Positions 1 to 10,724 of a DNA stretch of 64,000 nucleotides are shown here, piece by piece (position 1 is the stretch's first letter; each line of letters starts with the position of its first letter). Made by a program: the position numbers and the translations under genes. The notes under the pieces are model-generated. The model was not told the DNA's origin. It was given only the letters and a program-made list of their open reading frames with translations, and did no database searches. Source of the DNA: Drosophila persimilis (taxonomy: Eukaryota; Arthropoda; Insecta; Diptera; Drosophilidae); assembly GCF_003286085.1 (NCBI RefSeq), contig NW_020825289.1, positions 10,354,001 through 10,418,000 on the forward strand, read 5' to 3'.

Positions 1-1371
1 CCTAAACAGAACTTCTTAGGCAAGATAGTGGCTAATTGGCAGATATACTCAATAAATGCATCATATATATTCCTTTTGATGTTTTGCTGAAGCACTTTCC
101 GATGCATTCTAATGCTTCTGGATGCTGGGGAACGGGAACTGCCAGTTAAGGTGACTCTGCGCCGTTCAGTCGAGCGAGAAAATGGGTTGACATCATTTGA
201 TGGCAGCAGCCCAACAGTTTTCCCAGCTCTGGAGTCCACTCAGCCGGAACGCGTGCAACAACAGCGATGATCCATTGGGCAGGTGAATCTGAAATACATA
301 CGAAACTAATTCAAATAACGCAAAATAGTTTGTTAATCAAGCGAGTTAAACAACGGAACCCGATCCCAGATGGAGGATTCGCAAATAGGGGGGACAAGGC
401 GAGGCAAACGATAGGCAAACAAAAGTGGAATGACACATAAACGAAACGAAATGAAATCAACGACAGACTGGCAACAACACAGCACAAATTAATTAGTAAA
501 CTCTGTAGAAATGCTAGAGCAGAGCAGGCAGGGGCATTGCGAAACAAGTGCCAGTGCCAGTGCCAGAGACAGAGGGCATGGGCTTCAAATAGTACAGGGA
601 TCGGAACTGTCATTGGGGCTGGGTGTGTTCGGAAACTGAAGCTAATGTTAGTCAGTCAGAGACAACGATAGCAAAGACCCACAGCTCGGGTTTACGGGAA
701 AAGCTGGCGCATCTGGTGAATCTGTACGGAAGAAGAACCTTCCAAAGTGGCAATCTTTATGAGCAGTAGTACAGTAGTAGTACGGACTAATCAAGCCGTT
801 TCTACACCGTGTAGATTTAATGGTTCCAAACTTCCAATTCGAAGGTGCCGCCGCAATTGTGTATCTCCGAGGGCTGCAGGCTGGCAACAACAAGAAACGG
901 GGAAATACGAGTATCTAGGAACTTGTTTCTGCGCTTTTACGATACACAAAGGCATTTCTTCATAATAAAGATAAAACTCGGTTGGCAATGGCAATGGATC
1001 TATTGTTCTACCGCACACTACTGTAGCCCCCGAATGCGAAAACAAGAAGTCTCATAAAATCCCATCCGCACGCGATCGGAACCCAAAGGGGTGTGTGGTG
1101 TTTCACAATCGGAGCAGCACTTAAGATATTGTCGAGCCCACGATACCGATAATTTACCTATTCGGCGAATTCCTGAAAGCGTTGGACTCTCATATATCTT
1201 TGGAAGACCGACCAGACTCGAACCTCAATCGGAATTCAAGGGTGACGGGGCCCAGACGTGATCGAGCTTAAGGAGTTACGAGCAAATCCTTAAAGTGTCA
1301 GTGCTTCGGATTTGTCGAAGGATAAATCCTGTGGAAATCTCAATATATAGAAGTTCCAGCAATCTATAAAA
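1..1371. other. Intergenic and 5' flank of M28-1
   Basis: No convincing gene was seen. The ORFs here are short, overlap on both strands and include low-complexity stretches such as the repeated GCCAGT at about 550-566. The last part is probably promoter and 5' UTR of M28-1. A CATAATAAAGATAA stretch at about 962-975 resembles the CCATAAA/GATA-type motif found upstream of other copies in the array. No TATA box could be assigned with confidence. Confidence 0.5.
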
Positions 1372-4300
1372 ATGAGTGTACGTATGGAATTTGTGTGGAT
1401 TTATGGAGTGGCAACAATATGAACAGTGCAAAACAAGTGATTTATGAAGTGAAACTAAAATCCTTATAGTATTTTACTTTGTTCTTAAGAAGAAGCACGC
1501 CCCACAAGTGAATACAATATTTTGAGAGAGTCAGGAAGTTTTATTTAATTCTGGGAAACATATTAGAAAATGAAAGTGTTTGTTACATAATTAGGATGTA
1601 TTAAAATTGAAATAGAAATAGGAGAGATCCATAAGCAATCCAAGAAAGGCAAAAGGATGAGAAGAGCTCCTGGTCAATGTCCAGAAAAAATAAAACAATC
1701 GCTATGACAGATTATATGCTCATACGTACGAGTAGATAAGAAATCGATTAAAAACCATGAACCAATACAAAAATTACACCCTTCAAAGATGCCGCCGGTC
1801 TCGCCAATTCTTTTTCTTCGTTTTTTGCATGTTCACTCCATATGTTTGTAGGGTTATTTGTTCTTTATTAATCGGTTATCGGTTTATGGCCTCAACTTGA
1901 ACGGTTGACGGTGGATCCAGCGCAACCTACCGCTGAGCACACGCCCGTGAATCATGGATTAACACGCGACGATGAATTCCTTCAGTGCTGACCGTTGTTT
2001 AATCTAGAAATCAAAAAAGAAAGTAGAGAATGTCTTATCGGTTAACGGATTGTAAATCAATAAATGTTTAACTTTGTATTCGCCCAAAAGCCTGGGCACA
2101 ATTGAAATGCATCGCATCGGATTGTGAAGTTCACGTGTTCCGGTATTGCTTCGATTAAAAGTCCAAGATTAGATATGGATAAGCTATAATTACCTATATA
2201 CACGTAACGGAAATTTATAGAGCAACCACCTTATCACTGGACACTGCAACACTCTCTCTTCAACAGTTCAATTCCAAGTATCACATCGACGTGGACTTCG
2301 AGGTGCCCAAGAAGCTGCAATGGTACTACGCCCCCGTCTTCTTTGCCTTCTGGCTCTGTCTGTACCTGTCGCTCGTCAACACCCAGATAAACAGCATGCC
2401 CAAGGCCCTGATGCGTAGCGATGAGGCCAGCCATCCGAACTCCTTCATAGCCCAGCGCGCCGAGGACACTCTCATAGAGCTGACCCGCATTGGACCCCGC
2501 GTCGTGGGATCTGCGGCCAATGAGGTGGCTACCGTTGACTTTCTGCGCGCAGAGGTGGCCAAGGTAGAGGCCGAGATGAGCGATCGTTACGAGATTGAGA
2601 TCGATGTCCAGCAGGCAAGCGGCGCCTACATGCACTGGGAAATGGTTAACATGTACCAGGGCATTCAGAACGTGGTCGTGAAGCTGAGCGAACGGAACTC
2701 CAGCAACGAGAACTTCCTGCTGATGAACAGCCACTACGACTCCGTTCCCGGCAGCCCCGGTGCCGGGGATGATGGGTCCATGGTGGTTTCCATGCTAGAG
2801 GTCATGCGTGTGATAGCCAAAGCAGGCGAGCCACTGGCCCATCCAATTGTTTTCCTGTTCAACGGGGCCGAGGAGAATCCCCTCCAGGGCTCGCACGCCT
2901 TCATCACACAGCACAAGTGGGCCAAAAACTGCAAGTAGGTGACCCAGCAGCTGCAGCTAGTCAAGATCATCCTCATTCGCTCATCTCCAACTCCACAGAG
3001 CTCTCATCAATCTGGACTCTGCCGGCAGCGGCGGTCGGGAGATCCTGTTTCAGTCCGGACCCAATCATCCCTGGCTGATGAACTACTATCGCAATGTTCC
3101 GCATCCGTTCGCCAACACCCTGGGCGAGGAGATGTTCCAAGCTGGCATTATTCCATCCGACACGGACTTCCGCATCTTTCGCGACTATGGCGGCGTTCCC
3201 GGCCTGGACATGGCCTACATATTCAACGGCTTTGTCTACCACACCAAGTACGATAGGATAAACGCTTTTCCCAGGGCCTCCTTCCAGCACACGGGCGACA
3301 ATGTGCTGTCCCTGGCCAGAGCTCTCGCCAATGCACCGGAAATGGACGACACCGCCGTAAGTAGAAAATATTCTTAGTCCGCTCTCGAATGCCTCAAAAA
3401 ATGCCGCATACTTTCAGGCGCACGCTGAGGGCCACAACATCTTCTATGACTTTCTGGGCTGGTTCATGATATTCTACACGGAAACCACGAGCATCATTGT
3501 GAACGTTGTTGTGTCTCTGCTGGCCCTTCTGGCCATTGGCATCTCGTTGTACTTCATGTCCGTGCGCTCGGGATGCAGCTGGAAGGGAGTCCTGCTGCGT
3601 TACGCGATCACCATTGGCATGCAGCTCGCCTCCCTCGCTCTGGCCGTGGGCCTCGCACTGCTCGTGGCCGTCTTTATGGATGGTGTGAATCGCTCGATGA
3701 CTTGGTTCACCTCCACCTGGACGATCTTTGGCCTCTACCTGGCGCCGATCATCTTCGGAATGAGCATCCTGCCAGCCCTGTATCTGGAGAAGACGAAACG
3801 CGATCCCCTAGGCCTGGGGTTCCGCATCCAGCTGTTCATGCACTCGCACTGCTTCTGGCTGATCGTGATCATGGTTACGCTGACGGGACTGAGCATTCGA
3901 TCGGCCTACTTGATTATGCTCTGTGTGCTCTTCGATATAGTGGCTTTGATTGTGAACTTGGTCACCAAGTGGCACCGCAAAGGTAAGTAGAAAACATAAA
4001 GGAAACTTAAAACTATTTCCATCCTTCGACAGCCTATTTGTTTGCCATTGCTGTCACGGTCTGTCAGATCCTTCCGTTCGTCTACTTCACCTATTTGTGC
4101 ACGGCGGCTCTCCTAACTCTGATGCCCATGCAGGGACGCTCGGGTTCGTCCTCCAACCCCGACATGGTTATCGCAGCCCTTGTCTGGTTATTTTCCCTCA
4201 TGTTTGCTGGTTTTGTTGTAAGTGAAAATTGGATCGCTTGTGCCTGACTTGTGGCTAAGAGAACTCCTTCGTAGGTTCCACTGATCATGTTCTTCCGCAA

Positions 4301-5284
4301 GACGAGAACGATTGTGCTCTGCTTCCTCGGGATTACCATTCTGTTCATTGTAATCGCCGTCACGAATGCCGGATTCCCCTACAAGGAGAAAACCTCAGCT
4401 CAGCGCTACTCATTGATCGTAAGTGACACCTTAATCGCTACTTAAACTATCCTGCTTGGATCTGATCGTGGCCCTTTCTTAGCATGCACATCGTCGGCTA
4501 CATAACGCGGATGGCACCACTCGCATGGACGAATCAGGCCTGTACATATATCCCCAAGATCGACGCATCGAAATAGCGCGAGGTAAGCTTACTCTTTAAA
4601 TTCATAATTCTCTGGATTAATACGAGTATCCCATTTGATTCTCAGACGAAATAGATTCCATCGGAGAGGTGCAGAGGGTCAGCGACACTTGCGACGAGGA
4701 AATGTTTTGTGGGCTGCCCCTGTACAATCATCGCTGGAACAAGGCTCGGAAGTACAGCCTGTGGGTGCCTGTGCCGGAGCTGCCAGAGATACCCACGGAG
4801 TATCCATCGCTCATTCTGCAGGACAGCAGCGAGCTGGAGAGTGCCACGCGGCGGCGTTTCAGCTTCTCACTGAGTGGACCCGACCACATGGGCATTTTCG
4901 TGAATATGAAAAATGATGCCAAGCTGGTGGACTGGTCCTTCAACGACACTCTCGTTCGGGAGAAGGCAGAACCACCGTACATGGTGTACTTCTCCTACGG
5001 ACTGGACAACAGTTCCCTAGAGTTTACTATCGACGTTGAGGTGAGCTCAATCCACATTTAATGGTATTCCATATTCCATAAGTATGTGACCTAACAAACC
5101 AATTTATTGCTTGCAGAAGACAACTTCGACATTCGATACTCCCACTCTGGAGATTGGCATTGGCGGACACTGGGTTAATCAGGATATAACTGCCATTGGA
5201 AGGCTGAGCAAATACATAGATCGATTTCCCTCGTATGCCTACATACAGGGCTGGGTTGGGACCTACGAGACCTGGTATTTCTAA
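1372..5284 (+). CDS. M28-1: Fxna/ERMP1-like ER zinc metallopeptidase
   Basis: Predicted M28-family membrane metallopeptidase of 862 aa. Exons: 1372-1377, 2267-2934, 2999-3356, 3418-3982, 4033-4217, 4275-4418, 4483-4582, 4646-5040, 5117-5284; all phases join. An N-terminal membrane segment begins about residue 20 (WYYAPVFFAFW). The peptidase domain has zinc ligands H158, D170, E205, D231 and H306 and catalytic E204, so it should be active. Several membrane helices and a C-terminal lumenal domain follow. Family knowledge: ERMP1/Fxna sits in the ER membrane with the peptidase in the lumen. The two-codon first exon (Met-Ser, donor GTACGT) is inferred from phase and from the short first exons of the paralogues; it is the weakest part. 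This copy lacks the intron found elsewhere before the YYK motif and has a private intron at 4583-4645, so it is the most divergent copy. Confidence 0.88.
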
Positions 5285-6428
5285 GGGGAATTACTCACAA
5301 GAAGAGATTGGGCTTGCTTTACTAATTGTAGTCATTAAGCGTTATCGATTAACTGTATAGAATCTGATAAAAAGTATATATATTTTATTAAACCATTAAA
5401 CCTACGAATACTACAAATATAATGGAACGTCTTTTTGAGTATTTGTTTTGGTAAATTATGCATTCCATTCCCCGGTTGGAAAGGCATGTTCGTGAAAGGA
5501 AAAGTGTTTACTTAAGGCGTACGAAACAGGGCCAATATAAACAACAGGTGGTACGGTGGAAGCAATTAGCCACAAAAATATTATTCCACTAGGACTATCT
5601 GCTAAATTGTAGCTAGAGAGCCACTAAGGCACATGCTAAAGGCCCAGTCTATCTTCATTTCGAGACCGGGGATAGCTACGCTCGGAAGACGCTCTCCAAA
5701 ACCTACGAGATTACACACTACATACTGTAGAGTGTATATGTAGAGTGTCTATGATAGAGAGCACTGCTACAAGAAACAATATAGGCTCTTATAAAAAGCT
5801 TAAAATAAACACAGAGAGCCCACGAAATTCCAGATTAAATAGTCGAATAAGCATCGCCCATGATGATGATGATGAGGCTGAGAGAGATCACATCTCAGTT
5901 GGATTGTTCATGCCCAACGGAGATGTGGGGAGCCCTGCGTACCCGATTAGATTCTTTCGAGAGCGAGGTGAGGTGACTTTTGGTGATTAGTGATTTAATG
6001 GGCCCGTCCACAAGGTACAATTATGATAACACAATTCATATATTCGAATAAGTGTGTGCATCATTTGATTAGCTTAAGTGTCTGATATTAGTGCCATAAA
6101 TCGGTTATCAAGTTTATAAACTCAATTAGGGAATAAGTATGCATATGTTCAAAGTTTGTTAATGGTGTATCCAATTGATTTTATGCCTCGCCTTTGTGAA
6201 GATATTCGCCAAGCCCCAAATGATTTACATACATGTGCAAATACTCGTACATATGTATGTATGTATGTGTGTATATACTCGGAATATAATAGGAAACAAT
6301 AGATGTTCGGTTGCGGTGGTCTGGTTTAGAGCCATAAAGATCTCCTATCTGTGAAGAAAGGAGCGGAGGTGATTGAGATAAGGCCATTCAATTGATATCA
6401 GTAATTATACAATTATACAAGTAATGGT
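5285..6428. other. Intergenic, M28-1 to the small gene
   Basis: AT-rich spacer. ATTAAA-type poly(A) candidates for M28-1 lie at about 5386-5400. An 81-codon ORF at 5745-5990 has no recognised similarity and no clear promoter. A TATG microsatellite lies at about 6250-6270. At 6309-6383 is a candidate regulatory module: GGTTGCGGTGG, then GCCATAAAGATCT (6331-6343), then GATAAGG (6377-6383). Its counterpart lies upstream of M28-4. Confidence 0.5.
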
Positions 6429-6436
6429 TATAAAAA
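6429..6436 (+). promoter_or_regulatory. TATA box of the small gene
   Basis: TATAAAAA lies 61 bp upstream of the ATG at 6497. This is right for a TSS near 6460 with a short leader. It follows the GATA-type module by about 45 bp. Confidence 0.55.
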
Positions 6437-6496
6437 CATAAATTTCTTGCTCATAGAAGAGGGCTGTTTGAGAAGTCCTCTAGGAATGGATGACGG

Positions 6497-6697
6497 ATGG
6501 TTATTTTGGTTATTGTTCCGATATATGTAGTTCTCCAGGATATTCTTCTATGGCTATCCGGATTCAAGAATGGAAAGCCTGGATGGGTGGCAAACTATCC
6601 TGTTATTTGGAAATTAATTTCGTTTTGCTCCTCATTTAACGCTGGTTTCGTTATAGCCACCCTCGTTGCGATGAGACTAGTATCCAAGAAAACCTAA
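6497..6697 (+). CDS. Small predicted membrane protein, 66 aa
   Basis: Single-exon ORF of 66 residues and no recognised family. It has two hydrophobic stretches, about residues 1-20 (MVILVIVPIYVVLQDILLWL) and 38-60, and a basic C-terminus ending SKKT, which fits a two-pass membrane microprotein. Support is structural. A TATA box lies at 6429, an in-frame stop (6491-6493) sits just before the ATG, and AATAAA lies at 6738-6743, so a whole transcription unit fits in about 310 bp. It is unrelated in sequence to the flanking peptidases. It could still be a chance ORF; conservation or RNA data would decide. Confidence 0.45.
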   Translation: MVILVIVPIYVVLQDILLWLSGFKNGKPGWVANYPVIWKLISFCSSFNAGFVIATLVAMRLVSKKT

Positions 6698-6737
6698 TAT
6701 AAATACATCCATGAGCACATATCAACGTAGCACATAC

Positions 6738-6743
6738 AATAAA
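6738..6743 (+). terminator. Poly(A) signal of the small gene
   Basis: AATAAA lies 41 bp after the stop codon at 6697 and 51 bp before the M28-2 TATA box. Confidence 0.45.
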
Positions 6744-6793
6744 TTAATTTGTATCATGGAGTATTCAATTGGGCCCCCTTGGTTTTTGGCGGA

Positions 6794-6800
6794 TATAAAA
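6794..6800 (+). promoter_or_regulatory. TATA box of M28-2
   Basis: TATAAAAG lies 86 bp upstream of the M28-2 ATG. The TSS is expected near 6825. Confidence 0.6.
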
Positions 6801-6879
6801 GGAATTGATGTTGGGTTTAGGCCAACTAGTCCCATTCTGGAGGGTTCAGAGTGCAGAGCTGTAGCTACAGAAAAGGGAA

Positions 6880-9800
6880 ATGGGTGACAAGGACAAGCTT
6901 GTAAGGGCCACATGGAAAACTGACATTTTCCGTTTCCACTAAATATCCGGGGATATTTCTATTGCAGATTTCTGACGAACCCGTCGAGGCTGGTTTGCTG
7001 TCGCCGAAGAATGCCAGGAAACAGGAGCAGACCTCCAGAGGTCCCTGGTACATGGCCAGTGGCTTCCTTCTGTTTTGGCTGCTCCTCTTCTTTGCCGTAG
7101 TGGTGCCACTCTTCTACCGCCTGCCCGCGGCCATGACCATCGAGGATGCCTCCAAGGGTGTGTTTATTGCCGAGCGTGCACAGGGTAACCTGTACGAATT
7201 TGACAAAATCGGACCCAAAGTGGTGGGCAGCGATGGAAATGAGAACAAGACCGTACAGTTCCTGCTCAAGGAATTAGCGCTGATTGAGGCAAATGTCCTG
7301 GACGAGTACTTTGACATTGAAATTGACCTCCAGATTGTCTCCGGCTCCTACATTCATTGGACTATGGTCAACATGTACCAGGCGGTGCAAAATATCGTCG
7401 TTAAGCTGAGCCCCAAGAACTCGACCAGCGACACCTACCTACTGGTCAACTCCCACTTCGACTCAAAGCCCACTAGCCCTTCGGCCGGCGATGCCGGTCA
7501 AATGGTTGTCACAATCCTGGAGGTGCTCCGCGTGATGTCCTCTACCAAGCAAACCTTCGAGCATCCAATTGTCTTTCTGCTCAACGGTGCCGAGGAGAAT
7601 CCCCTACAAGCCTCCCACGGCTTCATCACCCAACACAAATGGGCCTCCAAGTGCACGTAAGCAATGCAACACGACTCCCAAGCTAACAGAGCAATCAATA
7701 ACACAGACGACTCCCCACGTTACAGGGTACTCATCAATTTGGATGCAGCTGGCAGCGGAGGTCGCGAGATTCTCTTCCAGACTGGACCCAATCATCCCTG
7801 GCTTGTAAACGTAAGCAACCCTTAAGCCGCTGCCATCTGATGCAACGATTCTATACCACGATTTTCCATATTGCAGTACTACAAGACGAATGCCAAGCAT
7901 CCATTCGCGACCACCATGGCTGAGGAAATTTTCCAAACGGGTATCCTGCCCTCAGACACGGACTTCACCATATTTACAAAATATAGTAAACTCGTCGGTA
8001 AGAATGACAGCAACAACAGCAACCGAAAAATGTGCAACTAAATGATGACAAATATAATCGATTCCTTGCTCTAGGTCTGGATATAGCCCAGTGCATCAAC
8101 GGCTACACGTATCACACCAAGTACGATCGCTTCGATGTCATTCCACGCACTTCTATTCAGAACACGGGTGAGAACGTTCTCAGCTTGGTCCGCGGCCTCT
8201 CTAATGCCACAGAGTTGCATGATCCGGAGGTAAGTTGATCCAGCCCAACCGAGAAAATTCTCCTCATAATTTGAACTTATATCAGGCATACGCCTCGGGA
8301 CACGCCGTCTTCTTCGACGTCCTGGGACTGTACTTCATCAGCTACTCGCAGAGCACTGGTGTGATCCTCAACTATGCCGTGGCTGGAGCTACCATTGTCC
8401 TGATCTTTGTGTCAGTGTGGCGCACAGCGAGTGTCTCCAATGTCTCCACAGGCCACATTGTTGGCTTGTTCATCCTGATTTTGGTGGTACAGATCATTGG
8501 CTTTGTGCTCGGCCTGGGAATGCCCGTTGTGGTCGCCTATTTGTTCGACATGTACGGCCTCTCTCTCACCTACTTCGCCACTCCGGCGTTGATGATCGGC
8601 ATATATGTGTTCCCCAGTCTCCTCGGACTTAGTTTGCCCTCGTTCATCTACTTGAAGCTGCAACGGAGTGTAAGTAGATTGGATACCATTCATATATGCT
8701 TGGGACTAAATACATGTAACTTTTGTTGCAGGAGAAGATTTCCTTTGCCCATCAATTGCAAATGGTGCTGCATGGACACGCGATTGTCCTGGCCACTCTC
8801 GGCATTGGAATAACTTACTACGGCCTGCGATCCGCCTACGTGATAACATGGACGCTCATCTTTTACGTGGTTCCCCTGACCATCAACCTGCTGACGACTC
8901 TGCACGATCGCGGCTTCTCCTGGACGGGCGTCGTGAAGATTGTCCAGATCGTTCCCTTCCTGTACAACAGCTATCTGTTTTACACCTTCCTGGTTATCCT
9001 CAGTGCAATGATGGGCCGATTCGGCAGGTCGACAAACCCCGATCTGATTATCTCTGCTCTGAATGCCTTGGGAACTATTCTTGCTATGGGCTTTTTGGTA
9101 ATGACTCTTTTTATGAGCTTTCTACAGTTATCTAACGATGCAGTATCATTTAGATTCCCCTTATCAACGTCTTTCGCCGACCAAGTATGATCCTCTTCGC
9201 CCTGCTGGCCGTAAGTGCCCTGAGCATCTACACAGCCAGCTCCACCCAACTCGGATTCCCCTATCGCCCCAAGACCAATGTAGAGAGAGTGCCATACCTG
9301 GTGAGTACTTACTGGACAGTGGTATCTCTTGGACATTCCATTATAGCTAACTAACTCCATTTCCAGCAAGTGCGACGAACCTTCTACGAGTACGATGGGT
9401 CCGTCAGCAAGGAAGACTCCGGCTACCTGTTCAACTTCCAGGATCGCCGGGGACCTGCACCCCTGAAGGGTACCAAGGCGAACCTAACTGGCTTGGTTGG
9501 CATCGAGGCGGATTGCGCCAAGTACATGATGTGTGGCTATCCCCTCTACGATCACCGTTGGGTGAAGAACCGTCTAAAGGGAATGTGGCTGCCGCGCGAA
9601 ACACCCGTCGAAACCCCATCGGTGCCCACTTTCGAGCTTCTGAACAAGACCGTGCTGGAGGACGGAAAGACGGTGCGGTTCGAGTTCAGGGCGGAGGTTA
9701 CCGATCACACCAGTGTGTTCATCCAGCCCTACGAAGACGTGGCCGTAACCAACTGGTCCTTCCCGATCGATTACATTGGACAGCAGACGACTTATCACAT

Positions 9801-10087
9801 CTACTTCGCGCATGGCAAGGATAATACGGCACTTTCATTCTTCATTGAACTTTATGTAAGTGTTCGGCGGATGGTGTACAGTTTGGAGTCCATTTTAATT
9901 TCTGCATTCTCATCCATTACCACAGAAACCCGATGGCGACTTCGACGTGCCCGTTTGCCAGGTGGGAGTGTCTCATCATTTCATTGGCGACGAAGGCGAT
10001 GAGCTCAGCCAGAAGTTTGCGAAATCCTTCCCGTCTTATGCGGCGCTGGTCCAATGGCCCACCTCCTACCGGCAATTCACTTACTGA
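6880..10087 (+). CDS. M28-2: Fxna/ERMP1-like ER zinc metallopeptidase (clade A)
   Basis: Predicted 872 aa membrane metallopeptidase. Exons: 6880-6900, 6968-7656, 7726-7810, 7877-7997, 8075-8229, 8286-8669, 8732-9097, 9154-9300, 9367-9855, 9926-10087; phases are consistent. The short first exon encodes MGDKDKL. The membrane anchor [20 protein letters not shown] follows. Zinc ligands are H170, D182, E217, D243 and H319, with catalytic E216, all intact. The second Asp of the usual GDDG motif is Ala (GDAG), as in all clade A copies; the metal-bridging Asp is kept. It lacks the intron that M28-3, -4 and -5 have before STNPDL, suggesting intron loss here or gain in the others. A poly(A) signal AATAAA lies at 10244-10249. 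Confidence 0.92.
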
Positions 10088-10639
10088 GTGTTTTCCTTCT
10101 GCCTGTATTATTGTAAGACCCCTCTACAGTGGAGCGCAGACAGTCCATGAAAGCAATCGTCCAGCCCGAACTTCAGCTTTAGATCCGACAACGCACCTTG
10201 CCTTGTCGTAGTCCACTTGAAACACCAATTATTCTTGTCACAAAATAAAAATATGATGAACACACGCCCGTGCAATCAAGCTCTAAATCAATCGTGATAA
10301 AAATCTGCGCCATAAACGTTTTATTACAGATTTAACCAATTATACGATTGTATAGGAGGAATTACAGTCAATACTGGATTTTTCTAAGTGAAAATTTCGC
10401 ATCTGGGATCTCATCTGAGCAGCCCAGCCTCAGATTTTGTTTTGCGAGCTGAAATAATTTGTTATACTTTATTAAGAAGATTTGATCTCCGGTTACCAAT
10501 TGGTGAAATATTCCAAGACAAGGTTTGGCATAATAAATTTGATTATCAAGCGGCGATTAGGATAAGTTGTCTCGAGTACGTGCTCCAGTAATTGAAAGGC
10601 GGCAGATTAGTACTTGGTGAACTTGACGCCCACGCCGCA
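10088..10639. other. Intergenic, M28-2 to M28-3
   Basis: Contains the M28-2 3' UTR and poly(A) signal at 10244. GATAAAAATCTGCGCCATAAACG at about 10294-10316 is a possible version of the recurring GATA/CCATAAA motif. No gene was seen. Confidence 0.45.
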
Positions 10640-10646
10640 TATATAA
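10640..10646 (+). promoter_or_regulatory. TATA box of M28-3
   Basis: TATATAAG lies 85 bp upstream of the M28-3 ATG, similar to the spacing at M28-2. Confidence 0.6.
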
Positions 10647-10724
10647 GAGTATCTCGACCTTTTCTTTAGGCAAGCAGTTTTATTCCCGACAGCGGCCAGT
10701 GTGTTTCTGCAAAATACTAAAGTG

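Noticed and set aside
311-613. 100-codon minus-strand ORF
   Set aside because: The His-Trp repeat comes from a GCCAGT repeat. No signal peptide logic, promoter or splice pattern supports it.
5745-5990. 81-codon plus-strand ORF between M28-1 and the small gene
   Set aside because: No TATA box, recognisable domain or nearby poly(A) signal; the AT-rich composition fits a chance ORF.
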